NCBI RefSeq assembly: GCF_963678635.1
Contig: NC_087063.1
Coordinates: 37,400,759-37,464,758, forward strand
Source: Symsagittifera roscoffensis
Taxonomy: Eukaryota > Xenacoelomorpha > Acoela > Convolutidae
Direction of reading: 5' to 3'
Length of the DNA stretch: 64,000 bases
Shown here: in pieces, positions 20,401-33,154 of the stretch
How the letters are laid out: every line of letters begins with the position of its first letter
How positions within the stretch are numbered: position 1 is the first letter of the stretch
Notes under the pieces: model-generated
Told to the model about the DNA's origin: nothing
The model's input: the letters and a program-made list of their open reading frames with translations, nothing else
Database searches by the model: none
Program-made: the position numbers and the translations under genes

Positions 20401-23391
20401 ATAAATCCTGAAAAGGGGTTAGAGAACGTTATATAATCTATTGTCTTTTTTGTATATCTATCGAGTTTAAAGATAAGTTCTGTATTAATAAATGGAGGGG
20501 CAAAGACTGAATTGTTATATTTGGTGGAGAGAGTCGTAATGGAGGATGTACTAAATTATTTTAAGCTTACTGTTATTTCGATTTTAAAACTTAAGTTATA
20601 TTCGGTTAAGATTTGAAAATGATAGTCCTAAATGTCCTAATAAATATCGTGTCGACATTGTAGTCTGCTGCGTGACCAATTATGGAATCGATTGCTGTCA
20701 AAAGAGGGGAGAGGTTCTACAAAGGAGTTCCAATCTAAACGTAAGGGTGTACTTGTACTTTGTAGTTCACGATATCTGTCGTCTAGGTGAGTTGAAAATT
20801 TTGTAGGGAAACTAGATGATGGCGTTTGACTTGTGACTGAGGGTGTTGATGGAAGTGATGGAGTTTCTGGTAAGGATAAAGAGGTATCGGATGAAATAAC
20901 TATAGGATCATTTACTAAGTTGAGTTCACTAAGTTGAAAATATTTATGTCATCCAATGTGGAAGTCTTTGTGATGAAATAAGGGGATTAATAGGGTTTTC
21001 ACAATTTTTTTCAGAATGCTGCATTGAACCTAAATAATCTGATGGGAAAGTGGAGTATTTTGTTGGAAAATCGTTTGAAGTGATGGAGGGGTGCTTTATA
21101 TTGTATTATTAGAAAGATCTAAAGGAGCCGATGATGGTGATGAGGGTATATTAAAATGAACTTTTGGTGTTGTTAGATTTTGATTTCGTCGGGGTGAATA
21201 TTTTTTTTATGTCTTGCTGTTGTCAATTTTTGGTTTTCGTTCAAATGTCTGGTTTTGTTAATTTAATATTGAAGTGAGGGATAAAAGGTATGTGTTGGTT
21301 CGTATTGTGGTTCACTTAGGGGTGCTTGACGAATGGCTGGTGTTAATGGTTCGGATAGTGATGCTTCTTTTCATTGGTATGGGGCTTCTTTTTCTTCATT
21401 GGTATGCTGCTTTTTCTTCATTGGTTGGGGGTTTTCTACAGAGGAGATATGTGTAGATTTTTGGGGTTGATTTCTTTGGCTAGATGTCGTTTTTTTCGGG
21501 GGTCTTGGGATGTAGTGGTTGGTGAGCATTCCTTAATTGGGTGTAGATTAGAAATTTCGAAATATATGTTATATTCTTTAGTTACTGAGGTCAACGTTCT
21601 TCATAGTTTTCTTCTGCAAAAATAATCAGCAAAACTGTTGCTAATGCAAAGTTATTATCGCCTTTTTATGCATTTAAGAAGCGTTAAAAAAGAGAAACGA
21701 GAAAAGTGAGAGAAATTACGAAAAGAATAAAAATCTCTTTTCTACTTAGTAAGATTCGTATCGTTTATGAAATATTAAGCTTCGTACCTGACTAGGTGAT
21801 CAATAGATTAGGAGAGAGAAAGGTATGTTTCTTAGGGGAATAAAAATAATAAATTGGCTATAAAAAATCAGAAAAAAAAGGAATTCAAATTTTAAAATTG
21901 GTTACGAGAAAAATACAAAAATGGAAAAGTGTTAAAAAGTGAAAGAAAGGTTGAAACGAGTAGTTTAAAATGTTGAACTGAGTCTGAAACAAGCATTTAA
22001 AAAAGTGATTTGTTTTGTCGAAGTTCTTTTTATTTTCTACGGAGTTATTTTTTGAATTTTGACAAGTGGGTTGGCTATGAAAAGTCTAAGCGTTTAGGTG
22101 TTAACTTTCTAGGGTTTGTTTTTATTTGTGGAATGATTAGGAATTTTGGGGTCTAGAAGGGCTTTAGGCTAAATGATCATTTTGAATTTTATCTTTGGGC
22201 TTTTTGAATATATTTCTTTTGGAGAAATGCAGGGCATAAATTGAGACATTTTTGTTGATTTTTGCGCTGATTGATAGAAGAGAGTTTCAGTTTTCATATG
22301 ATATTTATTGAAGTAGTCAGATAAAAAGGAAGTGCTTAATTTTTGACCTGAAGGTTTTTGAGTTATATTTTTAAATCTACTTCAAGTTGAAGATATTTCG
22401 GCTAATATTAGTGGTGGTGTTTAGAAAGAGACGAGATGATATCAAACAATTTTGATTGGCTGATTTTGAACTAGTTATTTCGAAGAAGGAACTGATTGTT
22501 TGTATTTGAAAAAAACTTACAGGTATTTTTGAAAATGTTTTTTTCTTGTTGTCTAGTTAATCAAAAGGTTTCTGATTTTTTACATTCTTCAATAATTTAG
22601 ATAGTGGAAAAAAAGTTGTTTAATCTTTTCTCGGTTGGTTTCTAAAGAGAGATGTTTGGCGTATTCGTAAATTTTGTTTGATGTCCGGCATTAGAATTTT
22701 GTCTTGTAGTTTCCCATTAAGTCTCTGTTTTTGAACAGTTTGTTCAAGAGGTTTCACTAGTATGTCTTTTTGAATTAAATCCGATAGTTGTGGTAGAAGA
22801 TCGAAATTTTTTGTTTTCTGTTGTACGTAATTTTCTGTGATGATCTTAACGATATGTAGTCCTGTGAAGGAGTATATGTCTATATTTCTATGTGTTAATG
22901 TACAGAGCGCGCATTCTTTCGGATAGAATGGTAAAAGACTATTTCTATGTTTTTTTTCTGTTGTGATCTATAAGTTTACATGTGACGTCTGTAGGTTTTT
23001 CTATAGTTTGGAATGGTCAGTTTCGGATATAGTGTAGCTGAGATTCCTCTTCGAATAAAATGTTTTGGGGTTAAGGCTATTTTTCCCATTTTTAGGTATG
23101 ACGCTGGTGTAAAAAGTGTGTTTATTCGAGACTGAATCTTTTGTCTTTGTAACAGTTTCTTTGCAAATTTTTGATAAATTTCTGTAAGCTTTTTCTATTT
23201 CTATTTAAAATCAATTCTGAATGGGTTCCAGAAGCTAGTTTTAAAATTTGTGAATGGTGAAATCGAGATTCGTCATGAGTGTGCAGTGATAGATTAAAAC
23301 AAATTGAGTTTTATTGGGTTGACAGTAACCTTGTGCGCTTTTTGAGGAGTTTGCTGTGAATTTTATCAGCTTTCAGGTAGTCCAATTTTTG
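20400..23391 (-). mobile_element. Element A, degraded end of pol
   Basis: No long frame survives. By position this covers the rest of the integrase and the sequence before the envelope-like region. Element B lacks it (B jumps from the equivalent of about 20.4 kb to that of about 24.3 kb). Confidence 0.4.
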
Positions 23392-24129
23392 CTATTCAGT
23401 GTTCGTAAAGTATTGCGTAAGCATAGTAAGCGTTGCAGTGAGGTACAGGTACGAGTGCGTCAATGCATCAACTATAACCCTTATAGACGAATTTCCTTCT
23501 GAGGAGGGTGATATAGGATCTTTGGTATCAAATGAGATTCTGTGATTGGATAATAGACTTTGTCCTTTAAAGTCTTGTTTTTCCGCTAATTGTTTTTCAA
23601 GTGGAAAAGGTTTGCTTAAATGACATGTTATGCAATCCTTGCATAACACTTTTATCCAAATTAGTGCTTTTGGAAAACAAAAGTTATGAGTGAAATTTGA
23701 ATATGTTTTTTCTGATCCTACATGTCTTTTTGTATGAAGGGAATGTGACACCTGAAATGCAATTACAATTAAGCTTAGTGCGAGGCAGCGTCCTTCTTTT
23801 GTTTCGAGAGAGTGATATTCTAAGAGGTCACTGTTTTTGTTTATCGTCGTGCAATTTTTTTCGGAAATATCGAAGAAGGGTTCTTTTCCCAATACAGTGA
23901 TATCCGCTTTTACTGGTTTTGTGTTTCTTTTGAGCCAAGATTTAAGTTGTCGGATGACATGGTCAAGATATTGGTGTTTTCTTAATAACTGAAGTGTCAA
24001 TGTTTCTGTGCTTGGGAGGAAAATATTTTGAATTTCTTTTTCTGAGAGAGGTATATCATCCAAGGGGTCTTGTAAATTAAATATCTTATTGATTGTAAAT
24101 TTTTGGTTTGATTTGGGAGGGCCTGGCAA
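23392..24129 (-). mobile_element. Element A, integrase remnant
   Basis: The longest open part of the fossil. It has a Ty3/Gypsy integrase zinc-binding pattern, with paired His in SHSLHTKRHVGSE followed by CKDCITCHLSKP, and then the beginning of the catalytic core (ISPSSEGNSSIRVIVDALTH, with its Asp). Order and spacing match Gypsy integrases. It is degraded and treated as a fossil. Confidence 0.8.
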
Positions 24130-24279
24130 ATTTTTAACTTCTGTTAGATTTTCCTGTTCTATTATTGGGAAGCAGTCGTTTCTGTATGGTTTTTGTTTAT
24201 ATTTTTCTCGCTGTGTAATATTTTTTATCCATGATGAATATGGTTTTGGCTTAAATGTATTTTTTCCTTAAAAATCTAT

Positions 24280-25200
24280 TTAATAGTGGTTGTTATGGCA
24301 ATCGAGATATAAGGGAGAAAATGTTTTTTTTGTTTAGTATAAAAGTCGGTTTTTTCTGCGTTTTTACATTCTATGCGTGGTGATATTTCGTATTCTGCAA
24401 GGAAGAATTTTTTTTTTTTTTTGGTATTTCTACAGTTGTTTTTCGTGTTATCAGTTCAGGTAGTGTATTTCGACTAAGTGTATCTGGTAAAGCAAGGTTT
24501 TGCCTGCTGTACGAAGTATATGTAAGTTTGGAAATTTCATTAGAGTAAGTTGAAACCTATATACTCTATGGTTTGGAGCAGGTTTTTGTGTAAATTGAAA
24601 AATTATCAGTTTATGATCTGTGAATAAAACTGCCGGATGTTTTGATCCAAGGATTAAGAATTCATATTCTTTTAAAGTATTTAATATGGCTGTACCTTTT
24701 TCATAAGAGTTCTGCTTGTGTAAAAAAGTCTTGGGTTTGCTGATAATAGGTTCATTTTAATTGTACCCGTATTTCGTTGTAAAAATTGGAAGAAGCACAC
24801 AAAGCGTAAAATGGTTGTTTTGGATCTGAAATTGTTTGAAATTTGGAAATTTGTTCTGTGAGAAGGATTTTTTTCTATCAAAGCGTTTTTGATGTTCAAA
24901 TGTGCTAATAAAACTATTTTGTTGTCGGAGATTATTGTAAAATGTCTGAGATGAAGTTGCATGTTGTAATCATATTTAAATCAGAAGTTCAGCATTTCGA
25001 AAAATTTTTGTTTTTATTTTTTTTATGGTCGTTGGAGTTTTAAAATTGACCCATTCGTGATTTTGGTGCCTTTATAAATATTTCCAAAGAGTTTTACACG
25101 GGTAAGGAAAAAGTATGAATCATCGGTGGCTGCTTTCATGTTTTATTTTAACAGGATTTGGAAGTATTTGTCTAAAACTATAAACATTTTGGAACTTTTG
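24280..25200 (-). mobile_element. Element A, RNase H-like region
   Basis: Minus-strand reading gives segments resembling Gypsy RNase H (FTDHK-like and YRFQL-like words, then a linker into the integrase). It matches 52,500-53,330 of element B. It is degraded. I could not recognise the reverse-transcriptase palm upstream of it. Confidence 0.5.
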
Positions 25201-25397
25201 GTTTTTCAATAGTAGATACTGATTGATATACTAGTTTTGGTATATGTTGGGTTTAGTTATGTTCTCGAGGTTGATTTGGTGTTTTATAAAGGAGTTTTGA
25301 TATTTGGTTGCTAATACTATTATTTGCAGAAAAATCATACTTTTTATTTGCAAAGTTATTTCTGTTTACCTGTTTTTGTTTGTTAGATTGTCGTGTT

Positions 25398-26540
25398 TCA
25401 GTTATTGGTATATTTACTTAACAATCCATTTGGGAGTGTTTTTGGAAAAACGGATAGTTTATCTGTTGATTGTAATATTGTTTGTGGGAAGGGAGTACTT
25501 TTCTTATGTGGTGTTGTGAGTGTTGGATGAATTGGGGAAATTCTCTGTTGTGTTGTTGTAGGTATTGTTTCTACTACTTGTTCGTTTACAAATTGTGATG
25601 GTGTTTGAATATCTTGTTGTTTCACATTTCTGGTTCCATTGAGGTTTTCTTGTGTAACAATAAATGTTGAGTTTAAACTATTTTTTACTTGTTCTATCAT
25701 TAAATTTTGTGTTATAATTTAAGGGTGAAGTGTCAGTTTTGAGTGGAGTTTTTCTTAGATAATATTTGTGTGCAGAGACAGTGGCAATTGCCGCGCTTGA
25801 AATATCGTGAGGGATATTGGAAAATAAATTATGAGACCATACAGGGTCCCATATATAATCTGTTTCTTTAGCTAATATTGTTTCGTCGTCTAAAAATTGT
25901 CGTCGGATATTTTTTCTTGCTGTTGAGAATAATTCTAAATTGTGTTGAAAATGATGGATTATGAACCATGATAGGATTCTTTGTGGGTCAATTTTTAGTA
26001 TTTGTGAGTTTTCATTATCAGTTAAAGTTTCACGAACTGAATCTAAGAATCGCGAGAAAAATTTGATTTCTTTTCTCACTATTGCATGTTGAGACGTTTG
26101 CGGTGGTGATACATATAATGGTTCGTTTGATTCTTTTATAGAAATAACTATAAATGATAGAACAAAAATCATTTGAGAATATTGAGTTGGCTCTTTGTGA
26201 GTTTTGACGTTGAATATTCGCGATGTATTCTGTGAACATTTTTGAGAAATTTAATTCTATATCATCTGTTTGTATTCGGTGTGGTGTTTGATTTGTCTGT
26301 ATTGGTAAAATTTCAGAGGTAAAAATTGTGCAAGGTGAGTGATGCCTGGTAGATAGTGATCAAAAATTTTTCTTCTTATTTTTATATCAAGAAACTCTTG
26401 TTTACATGGGCTATTTTTTTGAACAAATTTGCAATTATGTTATGGCAAAGTTGTACTTGTCCTCTTGCAGGATCGCTTTGTGAATGAATGACAAAAGGAA
26501 GAATAGAAATTTTTCGTCAAAAATTTCGTCGTATTGAATC
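25398..26540 (-). mobile_element. Element A, frames at the Gag position
   Basis: Several short minus-strand frames, the longest at 25,678-26,172, show no motif I recognise (no zinc knuckle). Their place between leader and pol suggests Gag or the start of Pol. That is an inference from position only. Confidence 0.35.
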
Positions 26541-26890
26541 ATTTTTTTTGCCGTATTACGGTTAATGTGTAACTTTTATTATGCCTTATTGGTTGAATCA
26601 ATTTATAGAGTCTTACTGGTTTTCGAAGGTATGAATTGTTTATTCTACGTTTACCTTTATAATTTTGATCGTTTTTTGGTTTATTTTTGTCTTCAAGCAA
26701 ATTTCGAAGATTTTCAATTTCTTGTTTTGTAGTTGTGTCCGGTTCCGAAACTGCGTTTCGTGTTTTGGAAAAACTTTTTGTTTAATAATTTGTTTTTAAA
26801 TTGTGAGGTTTGCCTTTTTTCTTGTTTGTTTTTTTTTTTCAATCTGATATATCCTATTTTCGTTTGTGTGGTGTAATTAAACTATCGTAT

Positions 26891-29800
26891 CTTTAGTTTC
26901 GAGTTATAAAATTGGGGAGTACTATTGTTTGTTTGTTTTCTAGATTATTTCTTGACATAAGGGTTGGAGTGATGGTTGCAAAATCGAGGGGTTAGATTTT
27001 TTATTTCTTGAACTATTAGTTCTTGCGATTATTATTAAATTATCCAAAAATTAGGGCATATGTTCTCGAGTGTAGACGGGTTGGGAAGGGACTATATCAA
27101 TTCATTAGATTGATTTTGTACTTGCTCGATGGCTAAGTTTTATTTGAAAATTTTTTAAAACCTAATCTCACTTAGGGTTGTGATTTGTAATCAAGTGTTG
27201 GAGAATAGTTAATCAATCCACAAGCCTCAGGTATAACTAGAACACAAGTAGATCCGTAGATACTTTTTTGGTTCTTACTAATTTGACGATGTGCTCAAGC
27301 CTGGGTGAGCTAAGAGGAGGGGCTCTAGCGAAGGAAGAGTAACCGAGGTTCTTCACTGTTTATCTTAATTAAAACGGTTAATTGTTCAAAAATTTTCTTT
27401 TAAACTTGGTTTGATGAGGGTTACAGAATGAATTGACGTTTGAGGTCGTTAGACACTTTTAACTAGGAGGTCGGGAGAACGATAAAGTTCTGATTGATCC
27501 AAGGAAAAACCTTGATGATCACATATTTTTTATAATGAAACAAAATTTATGATTAAGTTGAAAATTAAACATTCAAGGATAGCCTAGTTTGAAGAAAAAT
27601 CAGATGATTACAAAAAAAAGATAGGACCGGACAGAAGTTAAAATTAAAATTTAATTTGGTTGAAAATTAAAGTTTTGAAAAAAAAAGGATTTAAAAATTA
27701 AAAGTTCAAACGATTTTAACATCTGATGGATTGAGGTTATATTTTAGAAAAGGAAACGAAGTAGCTTTAGCTATGAAAGGATAAAGTAATGAGTCCTTGA
27801 GAAAGAAGGAAATTTTATAAAACTTAATAATTCTAATTTTAATTTATTTACTAACTAATTTTTGTATTTTAATTCAGTAAAATTTAATTTTACAAAAGTT
27901 TTAAAGTTTAGTGCAGATTTAATGAAATGAAGGACATTTCTATCTTTTTATTAGCAGTTTTTCGTGTTACATAGATTGGTTACACGTCATTGAGGGGTAT
28001 ATTACTTGAAAATGAATCTTCTCGCTCCAAGTATTTTTTTTTCTTGTTAGCGAATGAAAATCTAGTGCATTGACATTTTTGTAGTGGAACAGTCGTGGCA
28101 GTCTGCGTCGTTTCACGTTATAGGGGCTCCGTCTGCTATTTGTGTTTTTTACTTGGTGTTTGCTGTATCGTTTACGGTAAGCGATTAGACTTATTGGGAC
28201 ATAAAGACATACTCTTTAGTTTCGAGTTAAACAATTGGAGAGTACTATTGTTTGTTTGTTTTCTAGATTATTTCTTGACATAAGGGTTGGAGTGATGGTT
28301 GCAAAATCGAGGGGTTAGATTTTTTATTTATTGAACTGTTAGTTCTTGCGATTATTGTGAAATTATCCTAAAATTAGGGCATATGTTCTCGAGTGTAGAC
28401 GGGTTGGGAAGGGACTATATTAATTCGCTAGATTGATTTTGTACTTGCTCGATGGCTAAGTTTTATTTGAAATTTTTTTAAAACCTAATCTCACTTAGGG
28501 TTATGATTTGTAATCAAGTGTTGGAGAATAGTTAATCAATCCACAAGCCTCAGGTATAACTAGAACACAAGTAGATCCGTAGATACTTTTTTGGATCTTA
28601 CTAATTTGACGATGTGCTCAAGCCTGGGTGAGCTAAGAGGAGGGGCTCTAGCGAAGGAAGAGTAACCGAGGTTCTTCACTGTTTATCTTAATTAAAACGG
28701 TTAGTTGTTCAAAAATTTTCTGTTAAATTTGGTTTGATGAGGGTTGCAGAATGAATTGACGTTTGAGGTCGTTAGACACTTTTAACTAGGAGGTCGGGAG
28801 AACGAAAAAGTTCTGATTGATCCAAGGAAAACCTTGATGATCACATATTTTTTATAATGAAACAAAATTTATGATTAAGTTGAAAATTAAACATTCAAGG
28901 ATAGCCTAGTTTGAAGAAAAATCAGATGATTACAAAAAAAGGATAGGACCGGACAGAAGTTAAAATTAAAATTTAATTTGGTTGAAAATTAAAGTTTTGA
29001 AAAAAAGGATTTAAAAATTAAAAGTTTAAATGATTTTAACATCTGATGGATTAAGGTTATGTTTTAGAAAAGGAAACGAAGTAGCATTAGCTATGAAAGG
29101 ATAAAGTAATGAGTCCTTGAGAAAGAAGGAAATTTTATAAAACTTAATAAATCTAATTTTATTTTATTTACTAACTAATTTTTGTATTTTTAATTCAGTA
29201 AAATTTAATTTTACAAAAGTTTTAAAGTTAAAGGCAGATTTAATGAAATGAAGGATATTTCTATCTTTTTATTAGCAGTTTTTTGTGTTACATAGATTGG
29301 TTACACGTCATTGAGGGATATATTGCTTGAAAATGAATTTTACCGCTCCAAGTAATTTTTTTTCTTGTTAGTGAATGAAAATCTAGTGCATTGACATTTT
29401 TGTAATGGAACAGTCGTCGCAGTCTGCGTCGTTTCACGTTATAGGGGCTCCGTCTGCTATTTGTGTTTTTTACTTGGTGTTTGCTGTATCGTTTACGGTA
29501 AGCGATTAGACTTATTGGGACGTAAAGACATACTCTTTAGTTTCGAGTTAAACAATTGGGGAGTACTATTGTTTGATTGTTTTCTAGATTATTTCTTGAC
29601 ATAAGGGTTGGAGTGATGGTTGCAAAATCGAGGGGTTAGATTTTTTATTTCTTGATTTATTAGTTCTTGCGATTATTGTGAACTTATCCTAAAATAAGGG
29701 CATATGTTCTCGTGTGTAGACGGGTTGGGAAGGGACTATATCAATTCGCTAGATTGACTTTGTACTTGCGCGATAGCTAAGTTTTATTTGAAAATTTTTT

Positions 29801-32179
29801 TAAACCTAATCTCACTTAGGGTTGTGATTTGTAATCAAGGGTTGGAGAATAGTAAATCAATCCACAAGCCTCAGGTATAATTAGAACACAAGTAGATCCT
29901 TAGATACTTTTTTGGATCTTACTAATTTGACGATGTGCTCAAGCCTGGGTGAGCTAAGAGGAGGGGCTCTAGCGAAGGAAGAGTAACCGAGGTTCTTCAC
30001 TGTTTATCTTAATTAAAACGGTTAATTGTTCAAAAATTTTCTGTTAAACTTGGTTTGATGAGGGTTGCAGAATGAATTGACGTTCGAGGTCGTTAGACAC
30101 TTTTAACTAGGAGGTCGGGAAAACGAAAAAGTTCTGATTGATCCAAGGAAAACCTTGATGATCACATATTTTTTTATCATGAAACAAAATGTATGATTAA
30201 GTTGAAAATTAGACATTCAAGGATAGCCTAGTTTGGAGAAAATTCAGATGATTACAAAAAAAAGATAGGACCGGACAGAAGTTAAAATTAAAATTTAATT
30301 TAGTTGAAAATTAAAGTTTTGAAAAAAAAAAGGATTTAAAAATTAAAAATTTAAACGATTTTAACATCTGATGGATTAAGGTTATGTTTTAGAAAAAGAA
30401 ACGAAGTAGCATTAGCTATGAAGGAATAAAGTAATGAGTCCTTGAGAAAAAAGGAAATTTTATAAATTTTAATTAATCTAATTTTAATTTATTTACTAAC
30501 TAATTTTTGTATTTTTAATTCAGTAAAATTTAATTTTACAAAAGTTTTAAAATTTAGTGCAGATTTAATGAAATGAAGGACATCTCTATCTTTTTATAAG
30601 CAGTTTTTTGTGTTACATAGATTGGTTACACGTCATTGAGGGGTATATTGCTTGAAAATGAATCTTCTCGCTCCAAGTAATTTTTTTTCTTGTTAGTGAA
30701 TGAAAATCTAGTGCATTGACATTTTTGTAGTGGAACAGTCGTCGCAGTCTGCGTCGTTTCACGTTATAGGGGCTCCGTCTGCTATTTGTGTTTTTTACTT
30801 GGTGTTTGCTGTATCGTTTACGGTAAGCGATTAGACTTATTGGGACAAAAAGACATACTCATTAGTTTCGAGTTAAACAATTGGAGATTACTATTGTTTG
30901 TTTGTTTTCTAGATTATTTCTTGACATAAGGGTTGGTGTGATGGTTGCAAAATCGAGGGGTTAGATTTTTTATTTATTGAACTGTTAGTTCTTGCGATTA
31001 TTGTGAAATTATCCTAAAATTAGGGCATATGTTCTCGAGTGTAGACGGGTTGGGAAGGGACTATATCAATTCGCTAGATTGATTTTGTACTTGCTCGATG
31101 GCTAAGTTTTATTTGAAATTTTTTTAAAACCTAATCTCACTTAGGGTTGTGATTTGTAATCAAGTGTTGGAGAATAGTTAATCAATCCACAAGCCTCAGG
31201 TATAACTAGAACACAAGTAGATCCGTAGATACTTTTTTGGATCTTACTAATTTGACGATGTGCTCAAGCCTGGGTGAGCTAAGAGGAGGGGCTCTAGCGA
31301 AGGAAGAGTAACCGAGGTTCTTCACTGTTTATCTTAATTAAAACGGTTAATTGTTCAAAAATTTTCTTTTAAACTTGGTTTGATGAGGGTTGCAGAATGA
31401 ATTGACGTTTGAGGTCGTTAGACACTTTTAACTAGGAGGTCGGGAGAACGAAAAAGTTCTGATTGATCCAAGGAAAACCTTGATTTTCACATATTTTTTA
31501 TAATGAAACAAAATTTATGATTAGGTTGAAAATTAAACATTCAAGGATAGCCTAGTTTGAAGAAAAATTAGATGATTACAAAAAAAAGATAGGACCGGAC
31601 AGAAGTTAAAATTAAAATTTAATTTGGTTGAAAATTAAAGTTTTGAAAAAAAAGGATTTAAAAATTAAAAGTTTAAACGATTTTAAAATCTGATGGATTA
31701 AGGTTATATTTTAGAAAAGGAAACGAAGTAGCTTTAGCTATGAAAGGATAAAAAAATGAGTCCTTGAAAAAGAAGGAAATTTTATAAATTTTAATTAATC
31801 TAATTTTAATTTATTTACTAACTAATTTTTGTATTTTTAATTCAGTAAAATTTAATTTTACAAAAGTTTTAAAATTTAGTGCAGATTTAATGAAATGAAG
31901 GACATCTCTATCTTTTTATAAGCAGTTTTTTGTGTTACATAGATTGGTTACACGTCATTGAGGGATATAATGCTTGAAAATGAATCTTCTCGCTCCAAGT
32001 AATTTTTTTTCTTGTTAGTGAATGAAAATCTAGTGCATTGACATTTTTGTAGTGGAACAGTCGTCGCAGTCTGCGTCGTTTCACGTTATAGGGGCTCCGT
32101 CTGCTATTTGCGTTTTTTACTTGGTGTTTGCTTTGTCGTTTACGGTAAGCGATTAGACTTATTGGGACGTAGAGACATA
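26891..32179. repeat. Four tandem units of about 1,322 bases
   Basis: Units start near 26,891, 28,213, 29,534 and 30,860 with CTTTAGTTTCGAGTTA and end with GGGACxTAxAGACATAC. Each contains GAGTGTAGACGGGTTGGGAAG, GTGAGCTAAGAGGAGGGGCT, TGATTGATCCAAGGAAA and CACGTTATAGGGGCTCCGTC in the same order. Copies are nearly identical apart from small indels in A/T runs. None is coding. The array sits in the leader of element A, between its 5' LTR and the first coding region. Confidence 0.95.
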
Positions 32180-32296
32180 CTTGACAAGTTTTCTATACTA
32201 TCGAACATTCTGTGATGTAATTTTAATAGTTTTTCTATTGAATTTGCTAAATCCAAATTTTTTATGGTCTTTTTCAAGGTTCTTGGTCAAACAAGA

Positions 32297-32684
32297 TGAG
32301 TTTATGTCCGGTTTTGCTCACTCATAGAGTAATTTCAGATAAGGTACACGTCTGTTCGTCACGCTATCTTATTTTCGGCCGGATAGATTCGTACAACTTC
32401 TTAGGTTAATACCAAATTTAATCTTACTCTTATATCTCTTGGTCTCAATAGATCTAGTGTATACTGGTATTTGCGAGTTAGATATCAGAAACTGTTCTGA
32501 TAGAGAACAACTGTCTGCTAAATTTTACCTACTTTGTACTGTTGCTGAAACTATAAATAGTTTCAGCATTACAATTAATTGTAAGTGTTAGTTATGGATC
32601 ATGATTGGTTAGTTGGAAAAAAAATTATAGTGTTTTTTATCAATATTATAATTGTGTATAAGTAATAGTTTTAAACTGGTTCCA
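32297..32684. repeat. Element A LTR, high-coordinate copy
   Basis: 388 bases, TGAGTTTATG...CTGGTTCCA, with the TG...CA ends typical of LTRs. It is followed by AAAT, as also found before the low-coordinate copy. Confidence 0.8.
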
Positions 32685-33154
32685 AAATCTCCTGCAATCG
32701 GCGATTAACAGTAGGCGCTCCTAGAGTAGGCTATGCATTAACTGAAAACTGGTACGCAGCACACAATAGCTCTACTGAAATGGCCAAGTTGGCAACTTTC
32801 AAAATGACATAATGTCGAAAATTACGGTTGAAATTTAATTATTTTTTGAGCTCAAACGATATATAAGATGGCAGAAAATCTATTGGTTGAAAAATTTTCT
32901 ATTAGTAGCGAAGAAAAAAAAACATACTTTTTTTTGAAACTCTGTTGTTTACGTTTGACACTTCGACAAGTTAAAGTAATTTTGAGAAATCTGGATTAAT
33001 TTTTTTATTCTGCATATATTCCTGAAAGTAAAGCGAAACCAGTTTTAAATCTGAAAGTCATAAAAAAAGTTCTGCGCAGATTGCAAATCGATTGTCAGAT
33101 AGCATTCAATTGATTTGTCTTCCATTTAGCCAAACAATATGAGTTTCAGCTACC

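Larger units (their letters stand above)
16335..32684 (-). mobile_element. Element A: giant Ty3/Gypsy (errantivirus-like) LTR fossil
   Basis: A retroelement fossil whose coding strand is minus. Direct repeats at 16,335-about 16,690 and 32,297-32,684 act as LTRs. The right one runs TG...CA, and AAAT on both outer sides may be the target duplication. In coding order it has a leader with four 1.32-kb tandem units (32,179-26,891), unidentified frames at the Gag position (about 26.6-25.3 kb), RNase H-like sequence (about 25.0-24.3 kb), integrase (24,129-23,392 and beyond), and an envelope-like region (about 20.3-18.6 kb, interrupted by an assembly gap). It is broken many times and cannot be active. 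The two LTRs differ visibly, so the insertion is old. Related to element B. Confidence 0.75.

Noticed and set aside
21274-21625. Plus-strand frames within element A
   Set aside because: They lie antisense to the element's coding strand, are low-complexity Phe/Leu/Val/Gly strings, and have no counterpart in element B.
26891-32179. CRISPR-like or satellite array
   Set aside because: Units are 1.32 kb with no short repeat/spacer alternation, lie inside an LTR element, and the genome is eukaryotic.
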